From positions 62,001-126,000 of the forward strand of contig JAPSFS010000004.1 of the NCBI GenBank assembly GCA_035063785.1: a DNA stretch of 64,000 nucleotides, read 5' to 3'. The position numbers and the translations under genes were made by a program. Under the pieces are notes generated by a model. The model did not search any database. It worked only from the letters and a program-made list of their open reading frames with translations, and was not told where the DNA came from. The DNA is from Comamonas_C sp026954015. Lineage in GTDB: Bacteria; Pseudomonadota; Gammaproteobacteria; Burkholderiales; Burkholderiaceae_C. Of the stretch, positions 25,810 through 37,749 are shown piece after piece; within the stretch, counting starts at the first letter, position 1; every line of letters starts with the position of its first letter.

Positions 25810-27147
25810 TCATGTCGCTCCGTCGAACATCAGCACGTCGACCAGGTCGCCCGGCGGCACGTCGCCCTGGTCGTGGTGCAGCACGATCAAGCCGTTGGCG
25901 CGCGCCATCGAGCTGAGCACGCCGGAGCCCTGGTGCCCCGCGGCGGCCACCTGCGGGTGGCCGTCGGGGCCCTGTCGCACGATGCCGCGCAGGTACTCGG
26001 TGCGCCCCGGCTTCTTGCGCAGCAGCCCGGTGCTCGCGGCGCGCAGTGGCGGTGGCGCGCAGCAGGTGCATCCCATGCGGCGCAGCAGCGCGGGGCGCAC
26101 GAGCGTGATGAATGTGGTGACCGCGGCCACCGGGTTGCCGGGCAGGCCGAAGAGAATGCTCTCGCGTTGATAGCTGCTGTCGCTTGTCTGCTGGGCGCTG
26201 GAGGCAGATTTTGATGATATTTCAGCGTGCAGCTTGCCGACCACGAGCGGGCGGCCCGGTCGCATGGCAAGGTGCCAGAACGCGGCGTCGGCGAGCTCGC
26301 GCATCAGCGCATGCGTATGGTCGGCGTCGCCCACGCTGGCGCCGCCGCTGGTGATGAGCACGTCGGCCTCGGTGGCGCCGCGCGTGAAGGCGGCGCGCAG
26401 CAGCGCCGGGTCGTCGGGCACGGCGCCGAGGTCGAGCACCTGCGCGCCCAGACGCTGCAGCAGGCCGTGCAGCGCGTGGCGGTTGCTGTCGTACACCGCG
26501 CCTGGGCGGGGCGCCGCACCGGGCTGCAGGATTTCGCTGCCGGTGGACAGCAGCGCTACGCGCAGGCGCCGCAGCACCGTGACGTGGTCCATGCCCAGGC
26601 TGGCGACCAGCCCGAGCGCGGCGGGCGTGAGGCGCTCGCCGCGCGCGAGTGCCGTGGCGCCGTGCGCCAGGTCTTCACCGCGAGGGCGACGGTGCGCGCC
26701 GGGGGCGAGCGCATCGGCGGCGATCGTGATGCGGCCGTCGGGCGCGGGCTGCGTGAGCTCCAGCGGCACGACGGTGTCGGTGCCGGGCGCGAGCATGGCG
26801 CCCGTCATGGTGCGCAGGCACTGGCCGGGCGCGACCGGCGTGCGCCAGGGTGTGCCCGCGAGCGCCGTGCCCGCCAGCGGCGTGAGCGTCAGCGGCGCGC
26901 CCGCGCGCAACTGGGCGCCGGCGAAGGCGTAGCCGTCCATGGCCGCGTTGTCGTGCGCGGGCACGTCGATGGGTGAGACGAGGTCTTGCGCCAGCACGCG
27001 GTCGAGCGCCTGCAGCAGCGCCACGCGCTCGGTTGCCAGCGGCGCGGGGGGCGCGAAGTGCCGCAGGAACGCCTGTGCGTCGCTCACGCGCAGGTTGTCG
27101 GGGTCGTAGCCCGGCACCTGCGCGGCCGCATCGCGGATGCTCGTCAT
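25810..27147 (-). CDS. moeA: Molybdopterin molybdenumtransferase
   Basis: MoeA inserts molybdate into adenylylated molybdopterin. The 445-residue product shows DNAAMDGYA, GAMLAPGTDTVVP, STGSEI, TSGGASVGD and FGLPGNPV. Between GRPLVVGKL and FGLPGNPV there is an extra serine-rich stretch (AEISSKSASSAQQTSDSSYQ) encoded by an in-frame copy of the dispersed hairpin repeat; homologues have only a few residues here. The insertion is near the active-site loop of domain III, but no conserved residue is lost. The start overlaps mobA's stop by 4 bases. Confidence 0.95.
   Translation of the reverse strand: MTSIRDAAAQVPGYDPDNLRVSDAQAFLRHFAPPAPLATERVALLQALDRVLAQDLVSPIDVPAHDNAAMDGYAFAGAQLRAGAPLTLTPLAGTALAGTPWRTPVAPGQCLRTMTGAMLAPGTDTVVPLELTQPAPDGRITIAADALAPGAHRRPRGEDLAHGATALARGERLTPAALGLVASLGMDHVTVLRRLRVALLSTGSEILQPGAAPRPGAVYDSNRHALHGLLQRLGAQVLDLGAVPDDPALLRAAFTRGATEADVLITSGGASVGDADHTHALMRELADAAFWHLAMRPGRPLVVGKLHAEISSKSASSAQQTSDSSYQRESILFGLPGNPVAAVTTFITLVRPALLRRMGCTCCAPPPLRAASTGLLRKKPGRTEYLRGIVRQGPDGHPQVAAAGHQGSGVLSSMARANGLIVLHHDQGDVPPGDLVDVLMFDGAT
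26166..26220 (-). repeat. Dispersed hairpin repeat, copy 3, inside moeA
   Basis: Reading on the minus strand: CTCCAGCGC, CAGACAAGCGACAGCAGCTATC, in the same order as the intergenic copies. It lies in frame inside moeA and encodes about 18 extra residues. Confidence 0.8.
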
Positions 27148-27755
27148 GGCAGCGCGAGCGACCGCAGCTCGGCGAGCGTGTTCGCGTTGAAAAAGGCGTG
27201 CGGGTCGTCGTCGGGTGCGTGAAACGTTGCGATGGCGCAGCCCTGCTCGCGCGCCCAGGCGTAGGCCTTGCGCCCGCCGTGGGCCAGAAACCGTGCGATG
27301 CTGGGCGCCAGACGCTGGTGCATCAGGCAGAACACCGGTTGCGGCTGCTGCCGGCCCTGCTCGTCCATGGCACTGGCGATCGCCACGGCGGTGCGGGCCT
27401 GCTCCAGCGCGGCCACCAGGCGCTCGGCAAGGTCATGCGGAAACCTGGGCGCGTCGCACGGCACCGCGAGCAGCCAGGGCGTGGCGCAGTGGGTGAGGCC
27501 GCTCAGAAACCCCGCGAGCGGGCCGGGGTGGTCGGGCAGCGTGTCGGGCCAGACGGGCACCTGCCACGCGCGGTAGCGCTCGGCGTTGCGGTTGGCGTTG
27601 ATCGCCAGCGGCCCCACCTGCGGCGTGAGGCGCGCCAGCGCCCAGTGCACCAGCGGCGTGCCGTGCAGCAATTGCAGGCCCTTGTCCTCGCCGCCCATGC
27701 GCCGCGCCTGCCCGCCTGCGAGCACGAGTCCGGTGATGCGGCTGCGGGAGATCAT
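27144..27755 (-). CDS. mobA: Molybdenum cofactor guanylyltransferase
   Basis: MobA joins GMP to molybdenum cofactor to form MGD for DMSO-reductase-family enzymes. The 203-residue product has the nucleotide-binding signature LAGGQARRMGGEDKGL, the PDHPGPLAGFLSGL segment and the metal-binding PCDAPRFP. It lies between moaA and moeA on the same strand, sharing ATGA with moeA. The group suggests that the organism makes molybdenum enzymes such as nitrate reductase, though none is in the window. Confidence 0.95.
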   Translation of the reverse strand: MISRSRITGLVLAGGQARRMGGEDKGLQLLHGTPLVHWALARLTPQVGPLAINANRNAERYRAWQVPVWPDTLPDHPGPLAGFLSGLTHCATPWLLAVPCDAPRFPHDLAERLVAALEQARTAVAIASAMDEQGRQQPQPVFCLMHQRLAPSIARFLAHGGRKAYAWAREQGCAIATFHAPDDDPHAFFNANTLAELRSLALP

Positions 27756-27779
27756 CGTGGGAGGTGGGCGACCGGTCGC

Positions 27780-28931
<1,152 letters not shown>

Positions 28932-29045
28932 GGATCTCATTATGAAGGTGTAACGAGAGGCCAGCGTGGTGGTGGTGGCTTGCCCCGACGGCGAGCGCTG
29001 CAGCCCACGCGCGGCGGCGCAGGTGAAGATAATCGCCAGCACTTC

Positions 29046-30482
29046 ATGGAACCACGCCCCACCGTTTCCGCCGCCGCGCCCCAGGCGGGCAGCCCGCTGG
29101 CCGCCGCCGTCGTGGCCGCCGCCGTTGCGCGCATCGAGCAGGAGGGCGCGCTGGACGACAACGCGGCGCTGCGCCAGGCGTGGCAGGGCGCCGCCACGCG
29201 CGCCGAGCAGGTGCGTTTGCGCGCGTGGCTGCTGGGCGAGCGCCTGGGTCTGGTCGAGGAACTGGCGCGCTGGCGCCACCTGACGGGCTGGGTGGTACTG
29301 GCGCTGGCGCTGGCGCTGGCGCTGGCCGGGTTCGCCGCCGGGCGCGGCGTGCTTGCGGCGGACCGCAGCATCAACGCGGTGGCGGCCTTCGTGGGCCTGC
29401 TGGGGCTGCATGCGCTCACGCTGCTGCTCTGGCTCGCAGGCGTGCTGGCGCTGCGCTGGGGCGCCGGGGCGGCGGCCGGCGGCTGCTCGCTCGGGCGTGT
29501 GGCGCTGGGCCTCACGGCGCGCCTGCCGCCAGGCCGTGGCCGCCACGCGCCCGCGCTCTGGGCTGCGTTCAACGAGGTGCTGCGCCGCGAGCGGCTGTGG
29601 CCGTGGCTCACCGGCGCGCTGAGCCACACGGTGTGGGCGCTTTCGCTCACGCTCACGCTGGCGGTGCTCGCGTTCGGCTTCGCCTTCCAGGCGTACCGGC
29701 TGAGCTGGGAGACCACGATTTTGAGCGCCGATTTCTTCGAACGCTTCGTGCGTTGGACTGGCGCGCTGCCCGCCGCACTCGGCTTTCCCATGCCCGACGC
29801 GGACTCGGTGCGCCTGGTCGGGCAGGCGGGCGCCAGCGGCGCGGTCGATCAGCGCGGCTGGGCCTGGTGGCTCATGGGCTGCGTGGCGGTGTACGGCGTG
29901 CTGCCGCGCGCGTTGCTGGCGGCGTTCAGCGGCTGGCGCTGGCGCGCGCGGGTGGCGCGCCTGCCCGGCGTGGACATGGGCGACCCGGCGGTGCAGCGCA
30001 TCGTGCGCAGGCTCGACGCGCTGGAGCCGCCGCCCGAGGTGCTCGACCCCGAGCAGCCCGGCGCCGACGCCGTGCTGGCCTGGCCGCGTGCCGCGGGCGA
30101 CGCCGCCGCGGGCGCGCCCCTCGTCGTGGGGTTCGAGCTTGCGCCCGAGCAGCCCTGGCCGCTGCCCGAACTGGCACGCTGGCGCGCGGTGCGCCTGGCC
30201 GGCAGCGCGGCCGAGCGCGAGGCGCTGCTGGCGCACCTGGCAGCGCAGCCGCCGTCGGCGCTGCTCGTCGTGGTACAGGCTGCGTCCAGCCCCGACCGCG
30301 GCAGCGCCCGCTTTCTGCGCGAAGTGGGCGCCGCGGCGGCGCGCACGGCGCTCTGGCCGCTGGGCGAGACCGGCGCCGAGCGCTGGCGCGCGTGGCTGGA
30401 TTCCGAGCATTTTTCGGATGTAGCGCTTGTGGATCAAGCGCAAGCAGCTACGCATTGGATAGCGCAGGAGGTGCCACAGTGA
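29046..30482 (+). CDS. DUF2868 membrane protein
   Basis: A 478-residue protein of unknown function. Four or so strongly hydrophobic segments are visible: about 80-105 (with a run of ALALALALAL encoded by a GCGCTG hexamer repeat), 115-140, 195-225 and 275-300; the N-terminal 75 and C-terminal 170 residues are soluble. The C-terminal end (FSDVALVDQAQAATHWIAQ) is encoded by a copy of the dispersed repeat. The stop shares GTGA with the next gene, encoding a DUF3482 GTPase; the two families are regularly found together, implying joint function at the inner membrane. Confidence 0.85.
   Translation: MEPRPTVSAAAPQAGSPLAAAVVAAAVARIEQEGALDDNAALRQAWQGAATRAEQVRLRAWLLGERLGLVEELARWRHLTGWVVLALALALALAGFAAGRGVLAADRSINAVAAFVGLLGLHALTLLLWLAGVLALRWGAGAAAGGCSLGRVALGLTARLPPGRGRHAPALWAAFNEVLRRERLWPWLTGALSHTVWALSLTLTLAVLAFGFAFQAYRLSWETTILSADFFERFVRWTGALPAALGFPMPDADSVRLVGQAGASGAVDQRGWAWWLMGCVAVYGVLPRALLAAFSGWRWRARVARLPGVDMGDPAVQRIVRRLDALEPPPEVLDPEQPGADAVLAWPRAAGDAAAGAPLVVGFELAPEQPWPLPELARWRAVRLAGSAAEREALLAHLAAQPPSALLVVVQAASSPDRGSARFLREVGAAAARTALWPLGETGAERWRAWLDSEHFSDVALVDQAQAATHWIAQEVPQ
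29301..29327 (+). repeat. Hexanucleotide repeat in the DUF2868 gene
   Basis: Four GCGCTG units in a row inside the first transmembrane segment, coding Ala-Leu pairs. Slippage would add or remove two residues without breaking the frame. Confidence 0.7.
30411..30455 (+). repeat. Dispersed hairpin repeat, copy 4, in the 3' end of the DUF2868 gene
   Basis: TAGCGCTTG, loop, CAAGCGC, AAGCAGCTAC. The element is read in frame and gives the last coding residues of the membrane protein. Confidence 0.75.
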
Positions 30483-31900
30483 CCCGCACGCCGCCAGACC
30501 CGCTGAGCATCGTCGTCGTCGGGCACACCAACGCGGGCAAAACCTCGCTGCTGCGCACGCTCACGCGGCAGGTGGATTTCGGCCAGGTGTCGGACGTGCC
30601 CGGCACCACGCGCCACGCCGAGGCCGTGGTGCTGCGCCTGGGCGGCGAGGTGCTCGCGCGGTTCGTCGACACGCCGGGGCTGGAAGATTCCGTGGCGCTG
30701 CTCGAATTCCTGGGCCGCCAGCCGGGGCAGGCGCGCGTCGAGCGGGTGCGCGCCTTCCTCGCCGGGCCGGAGGCGCGCGGCGTGTTCGAGCAGGAGGCCA
30801 AGGTGCTGCGCGCGATGGTGCAGGGCGCGGACGCGGGCATGCTCGTGATCGACACGCGCGAGCCGGTGCTGCCCAAGCACCGCGCCGAGATCGAGGCGCT
30901 CACCTGGTGCGCGCGGCCCATCATGCCGGTGCTCAACTTCGTGCGCGCGCCCACCAGCCGGGTGCGCGACTGGCACGCCGCACTGCGCGAGTGCAACCTG
31001 CATGCGCGCGTCGAGTTTGACGCCGTTGCACCGTTCGATGGCAGCGAGCAGCGGCTCTACACCGACCTGGCCGCGCTGCTGCCCACGCGGCGCGCGCAAC
31101 TGCAGGCAATTGCGGGCGCGCTGGCGCAGGCGGCGCGCGAGCGCCATGTGGCCGCCAGCCGCATCATGGCCGACGCGCTGATCGACGTGGCGGCCATGCG
31201 CCGTGTGGTCTCCGCCGAGGATTTCGCTGACGAAGGGCACCGGCGCGCTTTCGTGCGCCGCTTTCAGGACGAAGTGCGCCGCCACGCGCGCCGCGCCGTC
31301 GATGACCTGCTCGCGCTCTACGCCTTTCGCTCGGGTGACGCCGAGCTCACCGATCTGCCCGACGTGGTGGGCCGCTGGGAGGACGACCTGTTCAATCCCG
31401 ACGCACTGCGCCAGGCCGGTGCGCGCCTGGGACTGGGCGCCATGATCGGCGCGGGCCTGGGCATGGTCGCGGACGTGGCTCTGGCCGGGCTGTCGCTGGG
31501 CGCCGCCACTACGCTGGGCGCAACGCTGGGCGGCGCGGCCTCGGGCGGCTGGCGGCCGCTGTGGCGCAAGCTCGAAAACCGCTGGGCGGGTGTGCGCGAG
31601 ATGACCGTGGAAGACCCCGTGCTGCTGCTGCTGGCCGAGCGCCTGTGCACGCTGGCGGGCGCGCTTGCCCAGCGCGGCCATGCGGCGGTGCAGGCACTGC
31701 GCATCGATGGCGTCGGGGCGGGCGAGGCTGCCGACAACGCCGCCGCGCGCGAGCTGGTGCGGACGCTTGCACCGGCGCGCGGCTTTGCGCACTGGGAGCG
31801 CACGGCGGGCCGTGCCGTGCCCGACGAAGAGCGCACGCGGCTCGCGCGCGCACTGGCGCAGCAGCTCGCCGCCTGCGCGCAACCCCGAGAGCAGTCCTGA
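30479..31900 (+). CDS. GTPase with DUF3482 domain
   Basis: A 473-residue Era/Obg-like GTPase. G1 is GHTNAGKTS (about 16-24), G2/G3 lie in SDVPGTTRHAE and VDTPGLED, and the usual NKxD motif is not obvious (LNFVRAP occupies its place). The C-terminal half contains a glycine-zipper-like stretch, GLGAMIGAGLGMVADVAL with further Gly/Ala repeats (about 320-360), suggesting membrane insertion or association. The GTG start overlaps the stop of the DUF2868 gene by four bases. The biochemical role of this pair is unknown. Confidence 0.87.
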   Translation: MTRTPPDPLSIVVVGHTNAGKTSLLRTLTRQVDFGQVSDVPGTTRHAEAVVLRLGGEVLARFVDTPGLEDSVALLEFLGRQPGQARVERVRAFLAGPEARGVFEQEAKVLRAMVQGADAGMLVIDTREPVLPKHRAEIEALTWCARPIMPVLNFVRAPTSRVRDWHAALRECNLHARVEFDAVAPFDGSEQRLYTDLAALLPTRRAQLQAIAGALAQAARERHVAASRIMADALIDVAAMRRVVSAEDFADEGHRRAFVRRFQDEVRRHARRAVDDLLALYAFRSGDAELTDLPDVVGRWEDDLFNPDALRQAGARLGLGAMIGAGLGMVADVALAGLSLGAATTLGATLGGAASGGWRPLWRKLENRWAGVREMTVEDPVLLLLAERLCTLAGALAQRGHAAVQALRIDGVGAGEAADNAAARELVRTLAPARGFAHWERTAGRAVPDEERTRLARALAQQLAACAQPREQS

Positions 31901-32761
31901 CCGCCACGATGCAGCGGATTTCCCGTTTTCACATGGCGCTCGCGCTCGTCGTGCTCGTGCCCGCGCTCTGGGCCGTGAACTACCTCATCGCGCGCAGCGC
32001 CCCCGGCGTGATCGCGCCCAACATGCTCGCGGGCCAGCGCTGGCTGCTTGCGGGCGCAGCGTTCTGCGCGCTCTCGTGGCGCGAGATCCGCGCGCATTGG
32101 GACGTGATCGTCGCCGACTGGCGCCACATGCTCGTGCTCGGCGTGCTTGGCATGTGGATCTGCGGCGCCTGGGTCTACATCGCGGGGCAGAGCACGAGCG
32201 CGACCAACCTCGCGCTGATCTACGCGCTCTCGCCGGTGATGATCGTCGTTGTCTCGCGCCTGTGGCTCAAGGAGCCGTTCACGCGCGTGCAGGCGCTGGG
32301 CGTGCTGCTCGCCTTTGCCGGGGTGGTGCACGTGGTGCTCAAGGGGCAGTGGGCGCAACTCGCGCGCGTGCAGTGGGCGGTGGGCGACCTCTGGGTGCTG
32401 GGCGCGACGCTGTCATGGACGTTTTTCACCATTCTGCTCAAGCGCTGGAGCACGCCGCTCACCGACACCGCGCGCCTGGGCGTCATCAGCTTCTACGGCG
32501 TGCTGGTGATCCTGCCGTTCGCGCTCTGGGAGGCGGCCACCGGGCCGCTGCCCGCGGTCTCGGCGCAGGGACTCACGCTTTCGCTGGCAGCGGCGGTGCT
32601 GCCGGGCTTCGCCGCCTACCTGGGCTACACCTTCATGCTGCGCGAACTCGGCGCGGCGCGCGTGGGCGTGGTGCTCTACCTCGGCCCGCCCTACGCGGCA
32701 GTGATGGCGTGGCTGGTGCTGGGCGAGCCCATCCACGCGTACCACGCGGTGGGGCTCGCAC

Positions 32762-35211
<2,450 letters not shown>

Positions 35212-35215
<4 letters not shown>

Positions 35216-35619
35216 GGCATCTTGTGCAGGCGTATCACCAGGCACCCGCGTTCGCTCGTGACGTCCGCCGCCGCGTAGCGACCCGGCGGCAACCCGACGT
35301 GGCGCTCGAAGCGCCCCTGCGGCAGCTCCAGGCGGTGGATGGCCGCGGTGCGCAGCGCGGGTGGCAGCGTGCGCCGCCCCGAGACGACGAGCGCCGCGCC
35401 GTCGATCACCGCCGAGACATCGCGCGCGTCCACGCCCGGCAGCGCGACGTAGATCAGCACGTCGTGCTCGGTTTCGAGCACGTCCACGGGCGGCTCCCAG
35501 GTGGTCGTGCGCGCGTGCCGACCGGGCTGGAACAGATGGCGGTGCAACTGCTCCGCGCGGTCGAGCGCCGCCAGCGCGTCGGACCACATCCAGTCGGGCA
35601 GATCGTCACGGCGTTTCAT
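35212..35619 (-). CDS. Hsp20/alpha-crystallin family small heat-shock protein
   Basis: A 135-residue protein with the alpha-crystallin domain (about 40-130): EPPVDVLETEHDVLIYVALPGV, then VVSGRRTLP and HVGLPPGRYAA. The C-terminal IxI anchor is not clear. Small heat-shock proteins hold unfolding proteins for refolding or proteolysis. The stop overlaps the lon start by 4 bases, so chaperone and protease are made from one mRNA. No heat-shock promoter or ROSE-type element was recognised. Confidence 0.9.
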
Positions 35620-35685
35620 GGCTGCTCTTCATGCGGTGTACGCGAACCATTGTGCATCGACCCTGCGCCGCGCGCAGGCTTGGCA

Positions 35686-36186
35686 TCACCCCGCGAGCAT
35701 GTCCTTGTAGCCCTGGCGCGCCTTCATGTAGGTCTCGAACGGGAACTTGATCGGCACGCCCTCGAGCGCGGCGGCGAGCATCTCCAGGTGGCCTTCGAAG
35801 CCGGCGCAGGCCTTGGCCGCGTCCTCGCCCGCGGGCACGCCCACGGTGAGCGCGAGTCGCGTGCCGGCGCCGTCGGGCGTGAGCTCCCAGCGCAGCGGGC
35901 GCTGCGGCTCGCTGCCGCTGCTCCAGGAGTATTCGAGCAGCCGACCCGCCTCGAAGGCGGTGACGCTGCTGTCGATCACGATGCCGCTGTCCACGAAGTC
36001 GATACGCACCTTGCCGCCCAGGCGCTGCTCTATGGTGCCGCCGCTCAGCCATTGCGCCATCGAGGCCGGTTCGGTGAGCATGCCCCAGACCTTGGCCGGC
36101 GGGTGTTCGAAGGTGCGCGTGAGGCGCCCCTGGTGGCCGCCGCCCGCGGCAGTGATGGTGCCCAGTTGCAGTGCGTCGTCGCTCAT
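35686..36186 (-). CDS. SRPBCC/AHSA1-like protein
   Basis: A 166-residue START/SRPBCC-fold protein of the AHSA1 group. RLTRTFEHPPAKVWGMLTEP and MAQWLSGG are typical of its N-terminal half; GTRLALTV and GFEGHLEMLAAALEG close the domain. The family binds hydrophobic ligands or assists Hsp90; ligand unknown. I start at 36186 because GAGGAA lies 8 bases upstream, giving MSDDALQLG. It is divergent from the RND operon and separated from the Hsp20 gene by about 65 bases. Confidence 0.87.
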   Translation of the reverse strand: MSDDALQLGTITAAGGGHQGRLTRTFEHPPAKVWGMLTEPASMAQWLSGGTIEQRLGGKVRIDFVDSGIVIDSSVTAFEAGRLLEYSWSSGSEPQRPLRWELTPDGAGTRLALTVGVPAGEDAAKACAGFEGHLEMLAAALEGVPIKFPFETYMKARQGYKDMLAG

Positions 36187-36369
36187 GGTGGTGTTTCCTC
36201 GCAAGGGGTGGTGCAGCCTTCGATCCTAGCGCGCGTGCAAAGTCCGCACGGGGTGCGTGATCTCGTGGCCCGGGGTCTCTGCGCCTTTACATTTCTTCAA
36301 GGGCTTCATACCGCCTGCTTGCGCGGGCTCGCTACGATGCGGGGCGCCGCACAGAACTCCAACATCCCC

Positions 36370-37716
36370 ATGGCCGAACCCATCCCACACCCCACGCCCG
36401 AAGCGGCCGCGCCGCGCCCGCACCGCAAGGGCCTTGCGCTGCTGCTCACGCTGGTGGTCATCGCGCTGCTTGCGGGCGGGGCGTGGTGGCTGGTGCAGCG
36501 CAGCAAGGCGCCGCAGCCCGTCGCGGGCGCGGCGCTTGGCCCGGGGCGCGGGGGGCCGCCGGGCGGCGGCGCTCGCGGCGGCGGCGTCACGGTGGGCGCG
36601 GTGGTGGCGCAGCAGGGCACGCTGCCGGTGGTGGTGGACGCGCTGGGCACGGTCACGCCGCCCGTCACCGCGACGCTGGTGCCGCAGGTCTCGGGCGTGC
36701 TCACCGAGGTGCTGTTCACCGAGGGCCAGATGGTGCGCAAGGGCCAGGTGCTCGCGCGCATCGACGTGCGGCCCTACGAGCAGACGCTGGCGCAGGCGCG
36801 CGGCCAGCGCGCCAAGGACGAGGCGCAGCTCGCCGCCGCGCGGGTCACACTGTCGCGCTACCAGACCTTGCTGGCGCAGGATTCGATCGCGCGCCAGGAT
36901 GTGGATACCCAGATGGCACTGGTGCGCCAGCTCGAAGGCGTGGTGCAGGCCGACGTGGCGGCCGAGCGCGCAGCCGAGCTGAACGTGGGCTTCGCGAGCA
37001 TCCGCGCGCCGATCTCGGGCCGCATCGGGCTGCGCGCGGTCGATCCGGGCAACCTGGTTTCCGGCGGCAGCGCCACGGGCATTGCCACGATCACGCAGAT
37101 CGAGCCCATCGACGTGGTGTTCTCGGTGCCGCAGGACCGCGTGGACGCGGTGCTTGCGGCGCAGAAGGCGGGCACGCTGCCAGTGCAGGCGCTCGACCGC
37201 GGCCGCACGCGGCCCCTGGCACAGGGGCAGTTCCTCACGCTGGACAATCAGGTGAACGCCGCCACCGGCACGGTGCGCGCGAAGGCGCGGTTCGCCAACG
37301 CCGACGGCAGCCTGTTCCCCGGCCAGTTCGTCAACGCGCGCCTGCGCCTGGGCGACGATGCCGGCGTGCTCGTGCCCGTCACTGCGGTGCGCACCGGGCC
37401 GCAGGGCGATTACGTCTACGTGGTGGATGCGGAGCACGTCGCGCACATGCGCGCGGTGACGCGGGGCCTGGCGACGACCGACCAGGTGCTGATCGTGCAG
37501 GGGTTGCAGGCGGGCGAGCGCGTCGTCACCGAAGGGGGCGACCGGGTGAAGGACGGCGGCGCGGTGCAGCTGCCATCTGAAGAAAAAACGGCTCCAGCGC
37601 TTGGTGGGCAAGTGCAGGCAGCTACCAAAGGCAGAGCGCACCGCCAACGCGGTCAAGGTGGTCAAGGTGGTCAAGGTGGCCAAGGCGGGCAGCGTGCCGG
37701 CGCGCCGGCACGCTGA
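36370..37716 (+). CDS. mdtA: RND efflux periplasmic adaptor (MdtA-like)
   Basis: A 448-residue membrane-fusion protein connecting the RND pumps to the outer-membrane factor. A single membrane anchor lies at about 21-42; lipoyl/hairpin regions include GTVTPPVTATLVPQVSG and the alpha-hairpin around QTLAQARGQRAKDEAQL; the beta-barrel follows. A Gly-rich linker (PGRGGPPGGGARGGG) is at about 58-72. The final 45 residues are unusual: a repeat-derived SEEKTAPALGGQVQAATK, then tandem GGQ units, then a palindromic gene end. mdtB follows 33 bases later. Confidence 0.93.
   Translation: MAEPIPHPTPEAAAPRPHRKGLALLLTLVVIALLAGGAWWLVQRSKAPQPVAGAALGPGRGGPPGGGARGGGVTVGAVVAQQGTLPVVVDALGTVTPPVTATLVPQVSGVLTEVLFTEGQMVRKGQVLARIDVRPYEQTLAQARGQRAKDEAQLAAARVTLSRYQTLLAQDSIARQDVDTQMALVRQLEGVVQADVAAERAAELNVGFASIRAPISGRIGLRAVDPGNLVSGGSATGIATITQIEPIDVVFSVPQDRVDAVLAAQKAGTLPVQALDRGRTRPLAQGQFLTLDNQVNAATGTVRAKARFANADGSLFPGQFVNARLRLGDDAGVLVPVTAVRTGPQGDYVYVVDAEHVAHMRAVTRGLATTDQVLIVQGLQAGERVVTEGGDRVKDGGAVQLPSEEKTAPALGGQVQAATKGRAHRQRGQGGQGGQGGQGGQRAGAPAR
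37581..37630 (+). repeat. Dispersed hairpin repeat, copy 5, in the 3' end of mdtA
   Basis: GGCTCCAGCGCTTG, loop, GCAAGTGCAGGCAGCTACC, read in frame. It has the left flank (AAAAAACGGCTCC) also seen at 47.8 and 49.0 kb. Confidence 0.85.
37651..37695 (+). repeat. Five 9-bp tandem units in mdtA
   Basis: GGTCAAGGT three times, then two slightly changed units, encoding Gly-Gln-Gly triplets near the C-terminus. Confidence 0.9.
37692..37713. repeat. 22-bp perfect palindrome at the mdtA end
   Basis: The sequence GCGTGCCGGCG followed by its exact reverse complement, ending one base before the stop codon. In RNA it would form a very stable stem just ahead of mdtB. Confidence 0.85.
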
Positions 37717-37749
37717 GCATTGGCCACTTCCCACCAAGCCCTGTAGTCC

